Source: Candidatus Aminicenantota bacterium (GTDB lineage: Bacteria; Acidobacteriota; Aminicenantia; Aminicenantales; Aminicenantaceae). Taken from it: a DNA stretch of 42,713 nucleotides. The stretch lies in NCBI GenBank assembly GCA_011049545.1, contig DRHQ01000062.1:1-42713 (forward strand). The letters run 5' to 3'. The stretch's first letter is position 1. Every line of letters starts with the position of its first letter. The notes under the pieces were generated by a model that searched no databases, was not told where the DNA came from, and saw only the letters and a list, made by a program, of their open reading frames with translations. This document shows positions 33,894-41,345 of this stretch, piece by piece. The translations under genes were made by a program, and so were the position numbers.

Positions 33894-33996
33894 GCTTATC
33901 GATGAAATAATACAAGGAAAGGGCGAAACTGAAAAGCGAACATTAATTGATGTTATTTGGTATCTTGAAAGCTTGAAAAAGAAAGATATTACCTGA
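33880..33996 (+). pseudogene. Short 38-codon frame, probable C-terminal gene remnant
   Basis: From ATG 33880, which lies in the IS3 terminal repeat, a frame encodes MGAGQLIDEIIQGKGETEKR followed by TLIDVIWYLESLKKKDIT, which looks like a natural helical C-terminus. I think a former gene was cut by the IS3 element and only its tail remains. It stops 19 bases before the YaaA-like gene, so that gene may once have been third in its operon. No family recognised. Confidence 0.35.
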
Positions 33997-34015
33997 ACAT
34001 ATTTTAATAAATAAG

Positions 34016-35161
34016 ATGAAGAAAGGTGGCGTATTACTTTTAACTATATGCTGTAACCATAAAGCTAAAGGAGGAGTTTCTTTTTTTGATCCTGCAGATT
34101 CAATCGTATCGCTTCTTCCTTCACATAAAAAGGATTTAGTAAAGCGAAGGAGAGAAGTTCTTAACCTTATAACGAGTAAAAAGGCAAAAAGGGATGAACT
34201 GCCGGTTTCATTTTTACCTTACAATGTTGAACTAGCACTCGGGCCAGATTTCGGTGGCAATGAAGACGCTCTGTATCTCCCAGCTATAGATCGATATATG
34301 GGAAGATTTTATCTTGAACTTAAGAAGACAAAAGAACACTTTGTAGAATACCCTTGGATTCATTTTTTGCTTTTTTCGGGATTATATGGGGTGATCACAA
34401 TTGATGAACCAATCCAACTTTATAGTTGCTATCTCCCAGATCATGAGGAAATATCTCAAGTGTGGAAAAAAAATAATTTTGCAACATCTTTAATAGTATC
34501 GTATATAAAAAAATATGAAATTTCTTTAGTGATTGATCTGACAGCACAAATAATATTTCGCAGTCTGTTTGATTGGGAAAAAATCAAAGAAACTTCTCTA
34601 GTACTGCATGCTTTTAGCGATCAGAATGCAGGACCTTCAATCTTGCCAGGTTTAGGAGAGTTTGTAAGGATACATGTATTGTCTAAAGGAAGAGATGATG
34701 TTTTAGGAATGATGCCTGGTCAAAAATATGAAACTGAATATGAAAATATCTATCTCTTTGATTCTCCAGAATCCCTAGAGGGCTTTCCTAAAGAAAAGAA
34801 TGAAGTAGATCTTAATTTAGACTCTCTTAATCCAAGGCCTAATCTGCCAATTAGCTCTGGCATACATACTTCTGTTTTTGGTAATAGGATTAGCAACTTG
34901 AATGATTTGCCAATTTCGGTTAGGGATATATTTTTAACTTTGAGTCGATGCCCTGATGTTCTAGGAATCAAATTAGGCAGCTTTAATTTTAGAGGGCCAA
35001 AAAGTAGCGAGTTTCAAATAAGACTAATGCCCACAAAAACGGGATATTGCCATATCTATGGGAAGTTGTTAGGACAAAGGAAAGTGCAAGAGATTGATAT
35101 AAGTGTAACAAAAAATTGCGAGGAGAAAACAAAAGAATTATTGGAAACATTATTAAATTGA
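34016..35161 (+). CDS. YaaA/DUF6884-like protein, first gene of a candidate two-gene defence unit
   Basis: The 381-residue protein begins GGVLLLTICCNHKAKGG, a short strand and Cys/Lys-rich loop. Later it has ALYLPAIDRYMGRFYLELK and LLFSGLYGVITIDEPIQLYSCY (SGLYG at 121-125). This order (loop, tyrosine-rich helix, SGLYG-x-DE-Y) matches the YaaA/DUF6884 superfamily, whose members bind DNA or modify bases and occur in defence loci. Residues 280-381 form a separate domain with no family I recognise. It sits 46 bases before the GHKL ATPase gene (ATG 35208) and shares its strand, with only a poor ribosome binding site. A role in sensing modified or damaged DNA is inference. Confidence 0.55.
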   Translation: MKKGGVLLLTICCNHKAKGGVSFFDPADSIVSLLPSHKKDLVKRRREVLNLITSKKAKRDELPVSFLPYNVELALGPDFGGNEDALYLPAIDRYMGRFYLELKKTKEHFVEYPWIHFLLFSGLYGVITIDEPIQLYSCYLPDHEEISQVWKKNNFATSLIVSYIKKYEISLVIDLTAQIIFRSLFDWEKIKETSLVLHAFSDQNAGPSILPGLGEFVRIHVLSKGRDDVLGMMPGQKYETEYENIYLFDSPESLEGFPKEKNEVDLNLDSLNPRPNLPISSGIHTSVFGNRISNLNDLPISVRDIFLTLSRCPDVLGIKLGSFNFRGPKSSEFQIRLMPTKTGYCHIYGKLLGQRKVQEIDISVTKNCEEKTKELLETLLN

Positions 35162-35207
35162 GAGATTTTTTATACAAAAAAAACAAAAAAAATAAGGAGT
35201 AATGAAA

Positions 35208-36833
35208 ATGTTTGAACTCTATAAGCACAAAAAACACGAGATTTCGATTGGTATTGCAATAATAAAACAGGTTATCCAAAACATAGGGAATCCACTTGAT
35301 GCGATCAGAGAAGCAATGTCAAATTCATGTGCTAAAGAAGTGGATGCATCTTATTTTAAAATTATAATCTTTTATGATGGTTCCTTCGGGTGGTCTTTTA
35401 TCCTTGAGGATGATGGCATAGGAATGGATTACACAGGAGAGAAGGACCCAGCTAAACAAGGGAGACTTGATAAATTTTTAAATCTAGCATACAGCGGAGT
35501 GGCCGGACTCAAGTCAGATGAATTTGGATTTAAAGGCCTTGGCTCAAAATTAATGTATTTATGTAGAAAGCTCGAAATAGATACAAAAACAAAAAAGGGT
35601 GAAAATTATAAAGTAATCGTAGAGAATCCTTACGAAAAATTGATAGAAAAAGAAAAACCAGATCTTCCTATTCCTAAGATATTTGAGGGAGGTGCTTCCA
35701 TGAATATTGAACAGGGAACAACAATTCGCATTTTAGGTTATGACAAAGGAATAAAATATCCTGAATATGAAAATCTAGAAAAGCTAAAACAATATTTATA
35801 TTTTAGGACCCTGATTGGTTATACTCGTCCCGAAAGAATCAGAGAAGGATTTCCTAAGATAACACTGAAAACTCCTGCTGGCCCAGAAGAAGAAGAGCTA
35901 AAACTAGGTTTTCCATGGATTAAGAAAGAAGGTGATCATGTCGAAGGACAAAAAATTGGCTGTATCGATCCCCCTATTGTAGTTACCAGAGATGATAAAA
36001 AAGGAAATAAAGTGATAATTACCCTTAAAGGCGGATATGCTTTGAAAACCGGGGAATTTGGAATGACCGATTATGGTATTTTCGAAAGCAAAAGTTTAGG
36101 CCTGGCCTATGCTTGGAAAGGAATTCCTTATTTTAATTTAGATTTCAATCGATATAAACCACAAGGATTCGATCTCTATTATAAGTTTTGTAGGTTTGTA
36201 ATTGAATGTGATAATGTAGAAACAGATATAGCAAGAAGTAGAATTGTCCCAGAGGGATCCAAAGAGCCCCTTTTCTCATCTGCAGTGCGTGAAGCATTCA
36301 GAAGAATAATGGAAACGAAAGATTATAATGATTGGATTAAACATCGGAGATATCTGAAAAAGAAAGAATTAGGGACGACATTAAATCAACGAAAAGAAGA
36401 GCTACTAGGGCAAGATCAAAAATGGGTCTATTTTAATGGAAAATTATTGCATAAAGAGCCCTATAGTGAACATGATGTGCGGGCACTGCTTTGGAAGCTG
36501 GAGGGAAAAGATGGATTACCTTTTTATTATTTTAAAACTCTGGAGCATACTGCACAAAGAGGCATAGATATTATTGCTGAATATCAAGAAAAAGATTTTT
36601 CAGAAAAGAAGCTATTTCAATCAATAGAGGTTGAGTATATTTTAGAGAATTATTCTGATCACGATCATGCTCCTGAACAGACATCATTAATTGTTGCATG
36701 GGATTCAAAAAATCGAGATAAATTGACAAAAGCAGAAAGTGATTGGAAGTATGTATGGGAATACATGGGGCACAATTTAAATGTTATTTTGTTAAGATAT
36801 ATCCCAGAAATTGAGATAAAAACAAAAAGCTAA
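35208..36833 (+). CDS. GHKL (Hsp90-like) ATPase with C-terminal nuclease-like domain
   Basis: The start is set by AAGGAG (35194-35199), 8 bases before ATG 35208; the ATG at 35202 is too close. The 541-residue protein has the Bergerat fold motifs: E35 and N39 in AIREAMSNSC, the G1 box DDGIGMD (68-74) and the G2 box GFKGLGS (107-113). From about 400 to the end is a separate domain with GIDIIAEYQ (D454), QSIEVEYIL (E474, E476) and a later LIVAWD (W498). This resembles a restriction-endonuclease-like fold of the E-x-E type. I read it as an ATP-gated nuclease, comparable in plan to MORC- or MutL-like switches. It pairs with the YaaA-like gene upstream. I do not know of a described system with this pair. 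Confidence 0.65.
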   Translation: MFELYKHKKHEISIGIAIIKQVIQNIGNPLDAIREAMSNSCAKEVDASYFKIIIFYDGSFGWSFILEDDGIGMDYTGEKDPAKQGRLDKFLNLAYSGVAGLKSDEFGFKGLGSKLMYLCRKLEIDTKTKKGENYKVIVENPYEKLIEKEKPDLPIPKIFEGGASMNIEQGTTIRILGYDKGIKYPEYENLEKLKQYLYFRTLIGYTRPERIREGFPKITLKTPAGPEEEELKLGFPWIKKEGDHVEGQKIGCIDPPIVVTRDDKKGNKVIITLKGGYALKTGEFGMTDYGIFESKSLGLAYAWKGIPYFNLDFNRYKPQGFDLYYKFCRFVIECDNVETDIARSRIVPEGSKEPLFSSAVREAFRRIMETKDYNDWIKHRRYLKKKELGTTLNQRKEELLGQDQKWVYFNGKLLHKEPYSEHDVRALLWKLEGKDGLPFYYFKTLEHTAQRGIDIIAEYQEKDFSEKKLFQSIEVEYILENYSDHDHAPEQTSLIVAWDSKNRDKLTKAESDWKYVWEYMGHNLNVILLRYIPEIEIKTKS

Positions 36834-36870
36834 TCTGCTTCTAGAATTATGTAAGTATAGGGGTATTGTA

Positions 36871-36918
36871 GCAATGTGATAATGTCCACTTTTAGCAAAA
36901 TGAAAATGCTCTGTTATT
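36871..36918. repeat. Decayed second copy of the ISNCY end repeat
   Basis: GCAATGTGATAATGTCCACT (from 36871) and the following TTTTAGCAAAATGAAAATG match 28127-28174 closely, with several base changes and decay after 36909. No transposase remains. With the copy at 28127 it brackets the McrBC and GHKL region. Confidence 0.6.
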
Positions 36919-36995
36919 AGAAAATAAGTTAAGGTCATCCTTTCAGATTTTCTGGAAGGAGAACACGATAAAAGCTTAAACAATTGATATAGCAA

Positions 36996-37027
36996 GTGAA
37001 ATGGTCTAGATGTCAAGACCATTTCAC
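36996..37027. promoter_or_regulatory. Perfect 12-bp inverted repeat upstream of a small membrane protein gene
   Basis: GTGAAATGGTCT (36996-37007) and AGACCATTTCAC (37016-37027) flank an 8-base loop. On the minus strand TTGACA (37011-37016) lies in the loop, so this could be an operator over a promoter whose gene is gone. No T-run follows the stem, so a terminator is less likely. Confidence 0.45.
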
Positions 37028-37092
37028 ATATAGATAAATTAGGCAATTGATTTCGCAACTCCTATGCTTACACATAAATCGGAGGTATTAAA

Positions 37093-37701
37093 ATGAATAA
37101 TAGTATCTGTATCAATAATTTTGTAATCAGCATTATTTTTTTTGTATTAGGCGCGATATTTACATACATAATTGGGCCATATATTAGTGAAAGGTTTAAG
37201 TTGAAAACAGAGTTAGCTAGAATTTATCTGGCGCCCTTCAGAAGGTGGTGTGGCAGTTTGTATGGAGAATTTGATGAATTTTGCAGAAGATACCTGAGAA
37301 ATAATAGAAAATGCTTTGACTATTACTCAAATGTTCAAATTATTGATGACTATCGAATGATTCATGAAGTTTTAGAAGATGCGCCTACCTGGGTAGGTAA
37401 AATAAGGAAAGAGTATAATGACGGTTGGGGCAAATTAAAAGGAAAGTTCCATAAGGATTATAAAAAACTCTACGAGGATCTTGAGAAGCTGATAGATATT
37501 GTAGACAAATTTTGGCATGGATTAGAGGGTTCATACAATTTACGATTGAAGGATAGAATGGATATTATATTATTGCCATATAGGAAACGGAAAGAAATCG
37601 CTGAAATTATATGCGAACATATTGAGCAAGATATTTATCCAGAAATTTATCCAAAAGCAGAAATTATTCTAAACTACTTGCGTAAGAGGAAGATTCCGTG
37701 A
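37093..37701 (+). CDS. Hypothetical protein with one N-terminal membrane helix
   Basis: ATG 37093 has GGAGG (37081-37085) 7 bases upstream. The 202-residue protein starts with a membrane helix (about 10-28, VISIIFFVLGAIFTYIIG), then a soluble helical region rich in Tyr, Arg and Lys (FRRWCGSLYGEFDEFCRRYL, DKFWHGLEGSYNLRLK). No known family is recognised. A membrane-anchored helical protein in a defence island could be a membrane effector, but nothing in the sequence shows this. It is monocistronic and preceded by the inverted repeat at 36996-37027. Confidence 0.6.
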   Translation: MNNSICINNFVISIIFFVLGAIFTYIIGPYISERFKLKTELARIYLAPFRRWCGSLYGEFDEFCRRYLRNNRKCFDYYSNVQIIDDYRMIHEVLEDAPTWVGKIRKEYNDGWGKLKGKFHKDYKKLYEDLEKLIDIVDKFWHGLEGSYNLRLKDRMDIILLPYRKRKEIAEIICEHIEQDIYPEIYPKAEIILNYLRKRKIP

Positions 37702-37851
37702 AATTTGAATTTAGCGGACGAGAGCGATTTCCGATAATTTCGGCTGTGCATACCCATCCTCCTCAATCTTTCTCCCTATCTCCTTCCAGATGAATTCTTC
37801 TCTGATTCTTTTAAGGAAATCAGAGAATTTCTCTTCTATATTTACACCTCA

Positions 37852-38169
37852 TCAGGTCTGCCTTTTCACGTTCACGAAGCAGTACTCATCCCTGCATCTG
37901 CCAATTACTTGGCAGATGGCGGTGTCCTCGTAAACCCATGGCTGGCCACACACGCATGTTTCTGTCCCGCTCTCCATAATCTCGGGTTTCTCTTGTTTTT
38001 TCTTTTTACATTTTGTCTGTCTGTACAATTCATCGACTCTCTCTTCCAGCATCAATGAGACTGCTTTTATCTTCCCGATGTTTTCGTCGCCATCCGTTTT
38101 ATCCGTAAGTAAATCAATCTCCGTTTCGAGAACCTCAAACAGCTCCCCGATGCTAAGCCTGTTTTTCAT
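37852..38169 (-). CDS. Small Cys-rich hypothetical protein
   Basis: I choose ATG 38169 because a GGAGGTG site lies 8 bases upstream; the frame is open to 38211 but has no better start. The 105-residue protein has an acidic helical first half (ELFEVLETEIDLLTDKTDGDEN) and a C-terminal Cys cluster (CVCGQPW, then ICQVIGRCRDEYCF) with five Cys that could bind zinc. It overlaps the small zinc-ribbon ORF upstream by 17 bases, so the two are probably translated together. Such small coupled proteins are common in prophages and plasmids. Function unknown. Confidence 0.55.
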   Translation of the reverse strand: MKNRLSIGELFEVLETEIDLLTDKTDGDENIGKIKAVSLMLEERVDELYRQTKCKKKKQEKPEIMESGTETCVCGQPWVYEDTAICQVIGRCRDEYCFVNVKRQT

Positions 38170-38305
38170 GAAATTCACCTCCGAAATATTCAAGGGGCTC
38201 GAACTCGTCAAGGTAGCAATCCCTGTAATATTTCACCATGTCGTCAGACGTTTCAAAATCGTGCCCGCACTTCTCGCATTTTTTTGTAATTATTCCGAAT
38301 CCCAT
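38153..38305 (-). CDS. 50-residue zinc-ribbon-like protein
   Basis: This short frame starts at ATG 38305 with GGCGGTGA a few bases upstream. It encodes MGFGIITKKCEKCGHDFETS followed by DDMVKYYRDCYLDEFEPLEYF and a short tail. The Cys pair C10/C13 and C30 resemble part of a zinc ribbon. It overlaps the next gene, which carries a strong ribosome binding site inside this one. It is too short for standard gene finding, but the start site and overlap support it. Confidence 0.45.
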   Translation of the reverse strand: MGFGIITKKCEKCGHDFETSDDMVKYYRDCYLDEFEPLEYFGGEFHEKQA

Positions 38306-38461
38306 TCTTTCACCGCCTTATGCGATGATGAAGATTCCCTTCACGAAGCCATCCATGCGGATAATTTTCAGCAGCGGCCTGGGGTGAGGTGGATGGCAAT
38401 AGTTAGCAGGTGTGGAAGTTAACAAAGAGGCGGGCGGGCGAAAAGCGGGAGCTTTCGTCCG
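38306..38461. other. Intergenic stretch between the small-protein pair and the structured repeat
   Basis: No convincing gene is seen on either strand. Base composition is less AT-rich than the surroundings (GGCGGGCGGGCG near 38431), unlike the flanking DNA, which hints at an imported fragment. Confidence 0.4.
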
Positions 38462-38570
38462 GTTTAACAATCAAGAAATTCCGAGGCCGAAAGCCCAAGA
38501 TCATTAAAGGACTTTGGTTTTGCATGCCACTGTCGCGAGTGAAAAGCCTTTGAAGATTTTAAGGGATTTT
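38462..38570. repeat. Structured repeat of about 110 bp, copy 1
   Basis: This matches 40755-40864 over its length. It contains the small hairpin GGCCGAAAGCC, and an arm near AAGATCATTAAAGGACTTT pairs with GAAAAGCCTTTGAAGATTTT (38541-38560). GAAATTCC (38475-38482) marks one end. It lies between two minus-strand gene groups. Confidence 0.7.
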
Positions 38571-38619
38571 TTATGTTTTGGAAAGATATTGAAATAGAGT
38601 AGCTAGATATTTTTAATTG

Positions 38620-39444
38620 TTATTCTTCAATTTGCCTTGCCAAATCCCAGGGAATACTGTAAGAGGGAGTATGAAAATCCCATTTCTTTAGAAAATTGGA
38701 GAGATTTGAGGAATTAATCACAAACAAACTTCTTTCCTTTTTCTCCGTAATTTCGGACAATTCATTAAACATAGAATATTCCACCTCAGATACTGCCAGA
38801 CTTTTGCGAAATCTTATCCACGGTACTGTCTTGAATTCTGAGTCAGTTATAGTTCCATTCGAAATTGAAATCTCCTCGGGACTTAATTTGCAGACTTTCA
38901 GTTCGGCAGATGTAACAATGACAGGAACCAGTAGACGCAGATGATCAATTTGAGGGCTCCTTATCAGATTTAATTCCTCAACAGCTAGTGCTTCGGTTGA
39001 GCTGAGTACGTATCTTCCTAAGCGTTCGAGAAGGGGCTTTGTATTTTCTCCTTTACCACGAATAACACAAAATTCTGACTCCGGGGACATTGGAAGGATA
39101 TCGAAATCATTCCATCCAACCAAATCAGAACGGTTAGGCTTGCAGTGGGCCCAACATACCCTGAACTTCTTTACCGATTCTTGTCTTTTATCTGATATTA
39201 GGAAGACCCATAATCCGCCTCTGGGCCTCTTGCATTCAAGGACTAAACGCACCGCCCCATACCCGATCACCAAATCAATGAATCCTTCGTCTTTATCGTT
39301 AATATTTCTCCAAGGGTGTTCACGCGCAATAATACTCCATGGTGTTTGTGAGCTTATGGATTTTATTTCATTTTCGACTGCGAGCTGAAAAGGGAATCCG
39401 GAAGAGTTGACAAGCTCTTTCAGTTTATTGTTTTTTCCGACCAT
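38620..39444 (-). CDS. Predicted PD-(D/E)xK nuclease-fold protein
   Basis: The 274-residue protein has in its first 80 residues a restriction-endonuclease-like order: E25 in a first helix (LAVENEIKSI), D57 (GFIDLVIGYG) and E70-C-K72 (RLVLECKRPRGG). This is the D...(D/E)xK layout of the fold. The remainder is alpha-beta without known motifs. It could be a solitary restriction-type enzyme or an inactive binding protein. It is not in an operon with a methylase. The start ATG at 39444 lacks a strong ribosome binding site. No family name can be given. Confidence 0.5.
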   Translation of the reverse strand: MVGKNNKLKELVNSSGFPFQLAVENEIKSISSQTPWSIIAREHPWRNINDKDEGFIDLVIGYGAVRLVLECKRPRGGLWVFLISDKRQESVKKFRVCWAHCKPNRSDLVGWNDFDILPMSPESEFCVIRGKGENTKPLLERLGRYVLSSTEALAVEELNLIRSPQIDHLRLLVPVIVTSAELKVCKLSPEEISISNGTITDSEFKTVPWIRFRKSLAVSEVEYSMFNELSEITEKKERSLFVINSSNLSNFLKKWDFHTPSYSIPWDLARQIEE

Positions 39445-39662
39445 AAGTCTCCTTTTGTAATTGAAATGTTTATTTACTATCTATACTTTATTAAATTTTC
39501 AGTTTATCGTGCTTTTCAAAATTTAGATTTCAATTACCTTAACTGAGATTAGTACTTCCTAAGCAACTCTTTTTTTAATATAAGCAAATTTGTAAATTTA
39601 TTTCTGAGAAAAAGGTCTTTCATTAATAATTTACTCCCCTTTATTATATAGGAAAGACATAA

Positions 39663-39851
39663 AAAGAGGAATGGTTCGAAGACCCCCTTTTTAATCTTTT
39701 CAGGGAGTTGGATGAGTATGCAGAAGAAATCGAAGATGTTTTTCATTGTGGATATATCCTCGAGCCTCTAAAGATTGATTGCTTTCAGAATCTGAAATAT
39801 AATTATACTGAAAAATTTTTTGTTATAAGGAGAAATTATGCCAGAAAGTAG
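39663..39851 (+). other. Open frame of about 62 codons upstream of the basic protein gene
   Basis: A frame with no stop runs KEEWFEDPLFNLFRELDEYA and on through EEIEDVFHCGYILEPLKID, ending 14 bases inside the next gene. The acidic, amphipathic start looks protein-like, but no ATG start exists. It may be a gene remnant or a TTG-started small protein. The surrounding gap 39445-39662 is AT-rich with no further feature. Confidence 0.25.
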
Positions 39852-40137
39852 ATCGCATAAAAGAGCTAAAGGCCCTGCAAGGAGAACAGAAGTTCCAATA
39901 TCTAGAGGAAGAAGACTTGACGCTAAACGTGGGAAGTATGCAATTGAGGTTGAACGAAGTGGTAGCCAAAAAAGAATTGTTAAAGCAATTAGTAGGCTTA
40001 AGACTCAGACATCTTCCAAAAAGATTCTTCGCGTTCCGCAATCTGATATGAAAAAAACTGTCAGTATTACGAAAAAAAGCGGAGTGAAACTTTCTGTTAC
40101 CAACCTGTCAAAAACAAAAAGACGGACAGTTAAATAA
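39838..40137 (+). CDS. Small, very basic protein paired with a PIN-like protein
   Basis: ATG 39838 has an AAGGAG site upstream. The 99-residue protein is rich in Lys, Arg and Ser, with a disordered N-terminus (SHKRAKGPARRTEVPISRGR) and short strands (KYAIEVERSGSQKR). It is followed after 21 bases by a PIN-like gene. The basic character suggests binding to nucleic acid. In toxin-antitoxin pairs a small DNA-binding protein often precedes the toxin, which would fit, but the sequence is not a known antitoxin fold. Family not recognised. Confidence 0.55.
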   Translation: MPESRSHKRAKGPARRTEVPISRGRRLDAKRGKYAIEVERSGSQKRIVKAISRLKTQTSSKKILRVPQSDMKKTVSITKKSGVKLSVTNLSKTKRRTVK

Positions 40138-40158
40138 CATCTCTTTTTTAGACACATC

Positions 40159-40689
40159 TTGGTCAAAAAAACTTATTCTGTACACCCTAAAAGTCGGCAA
40201 ATAGATGAATCTGAACTTTCCTCCAGAGAATTAAAAGATATCCTTAGTTGGCGACCTCCAAAGCGAAAACCAAGAATCTATGCAGATATGGATGTTCCTA
40301 AATATCTAATAGATTATGCCAGGGATAAGCTCAAATGGGACATTTTTTGCGTCAGGGAAAATGATGAATTAATGGAACAGCATGACTACTATCACTTTGA
40401 AGGAGCAAAACAATTGAAACGAATTTTATTGTCTTTTGATGATGCTTTTTTGAATAACAGAAGATTCAAGCTTCTTGAAACAGATGGGATAATTGTTTTT
40501 TCCAATCCTGGTAAATCTCAGCTAGATAGTTTGATAATGCTGATTCGAGTAAATGAATTATTAATTGATCTACTAAGACGAGATTCTCGAGCAATGAAGG
40601 GGATAAAAATCAAGATGACCACAACAGGTTTCACTCTTAAAACTCTTTCTGAAAGCAGCCAGAAAATTTCCAAATTTATACTTTGGTGA
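40159..40689 (+). CDS. DUF5615/PIN-like domain protein, candidate toxin
   Basis: The TTG-started 176-residue protein has PRIYADMDVPKYLIDYAR (D43, D45) near the first third, an acidic patch at 68-70 (END... ) and LLSFDDAFLNNRRF (D94, D95) followed by DGIIVFS. This sequence of acidic positions and strand patterns is typical of DUF5615-type PIN-like ribonucleases. The first 35 residues and the last 40 are extensions not seen in the minimal family. It forms a two-gene unit with the basic protein. I infer an RNase toxin; the TTG start is the best available after the preceding stop, and an ATG farther in (M44) would cut the domain. Confidence 0.6.
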   Translation: MVKKTYSVHPKSRQIDESELSSRELKDILSWRPPKRKPRIYADMDVPKYLIDYARDKLKWDIFCVRENDELMEQHDYYHFEGAKQLKRILLSFDDAFLNNRRFKLLETDGIIVFSNPGKSQLDSLIMLIRVNELLIDLLRRDSRAMKGIKIKMTTTGFTLKTLSESSQKISKFILW

Positions 40690-40754
40690 AATCGGATTGC
40701 TTATGATCTGAGATAATTACATTAGGAACTCGGAAAAAAGGACATGTCAGATAA

Positions 40755-40864
40755 GTTTAACGATTAAGAAATTCCGCGGCCGAAGGCCAAAAATCATTAA
40801 ATGGCTTTGGTTTTCATGTCATAGTCACGAATGAAAAGCCTTTTAAGATTTTGAGGAATTTCCT
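40755..40864. repeat. Structured repeat of about 110 bp, copy 2
   Basis: It has terminal inverted repeats GAAATTCC (40768-40775) and GGAATTTC (40855-40862), an inner hairpin GGCCGAAGGCC, and arms AAAAATCATTAAATGGCTTT (from 40790) and AAAAGCCTTTTAAGATTTT (from 40834) that are nearly complementary. The match to copy 1 covers the full length. It could be a mobile element without coding capacity or a structured RNA gene. Confidence 0.7.
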
Positions 40865-40962
40865 AGGCTAAAAATTCACATAAAACTTTTCACGATCATG
40901 TAAAATAATGAAAACATCAATAAATCGTTTTTTTATAAGACAAACCCAAGCCTTCTAACGGC

Positions 40963-41241
40963 GTGAATCACCCTTCGGGCAACTTCCGGTCGGCAGCATG
41001 TGTACAACAAGATGGTAAGCTTGATTATAAAAATGGGCATGCTGTATTACTCTATGATGAACGCAATCCTACATTTCAGCCTGGAGGAGATGGGTTGGTC
41101 GCATGGCAAAATGTCCGAGACGCTCTAAAATACCCATCACTACTTAAAAAATGTACATGGCAACAAGTTATAGCATCTATACGCTGTGAACCTGCGTTGA
41201 AGTGGTTGACGGATTCACTGAGAGAAAAATATGGTTTTTGA
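40963..41241 (+). pseudogene. C-terminal gene fragment, possibly restriction-endonuclease-like
   Basis: The frame from GTG 40963 gives 92 codons. The first ten (NHPSGNFRSA) look like read-through of noncoding sequence. From about 40990 the residues GKLDYKNGHAVLLYDERNPT, then GLVAWQNVRDALKYPSLLKKC and TWQQVIASIRCEPALKWLTD look like the natural end of a larger protein. It resembles the end of PGN_0703-type predicted restriction endonucleases, but I cannot confirm this. There is no ribosome binding site of note. I treat it as a broken gene whose 5' part is missing. Confidence 0.4.
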
Positions 41242-41345
41242 AGATGTTGTATCTAAATCCATATTATAATCTTCCAAACATCAGGAGCCCAAGGCCAAAA
41301 TCGGAAGTTATATATATAAACCAATAATAATGTTGACTGAGAAAA

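Noticed and set aside
36792-37058. Minus-strand 88-codon frame sharing HFHFAKSGHYH with a frame at 28012-28221
   Set aside because: The shared peptide comes from the ISNCY end repeat read in reverse, not from two related proteins.
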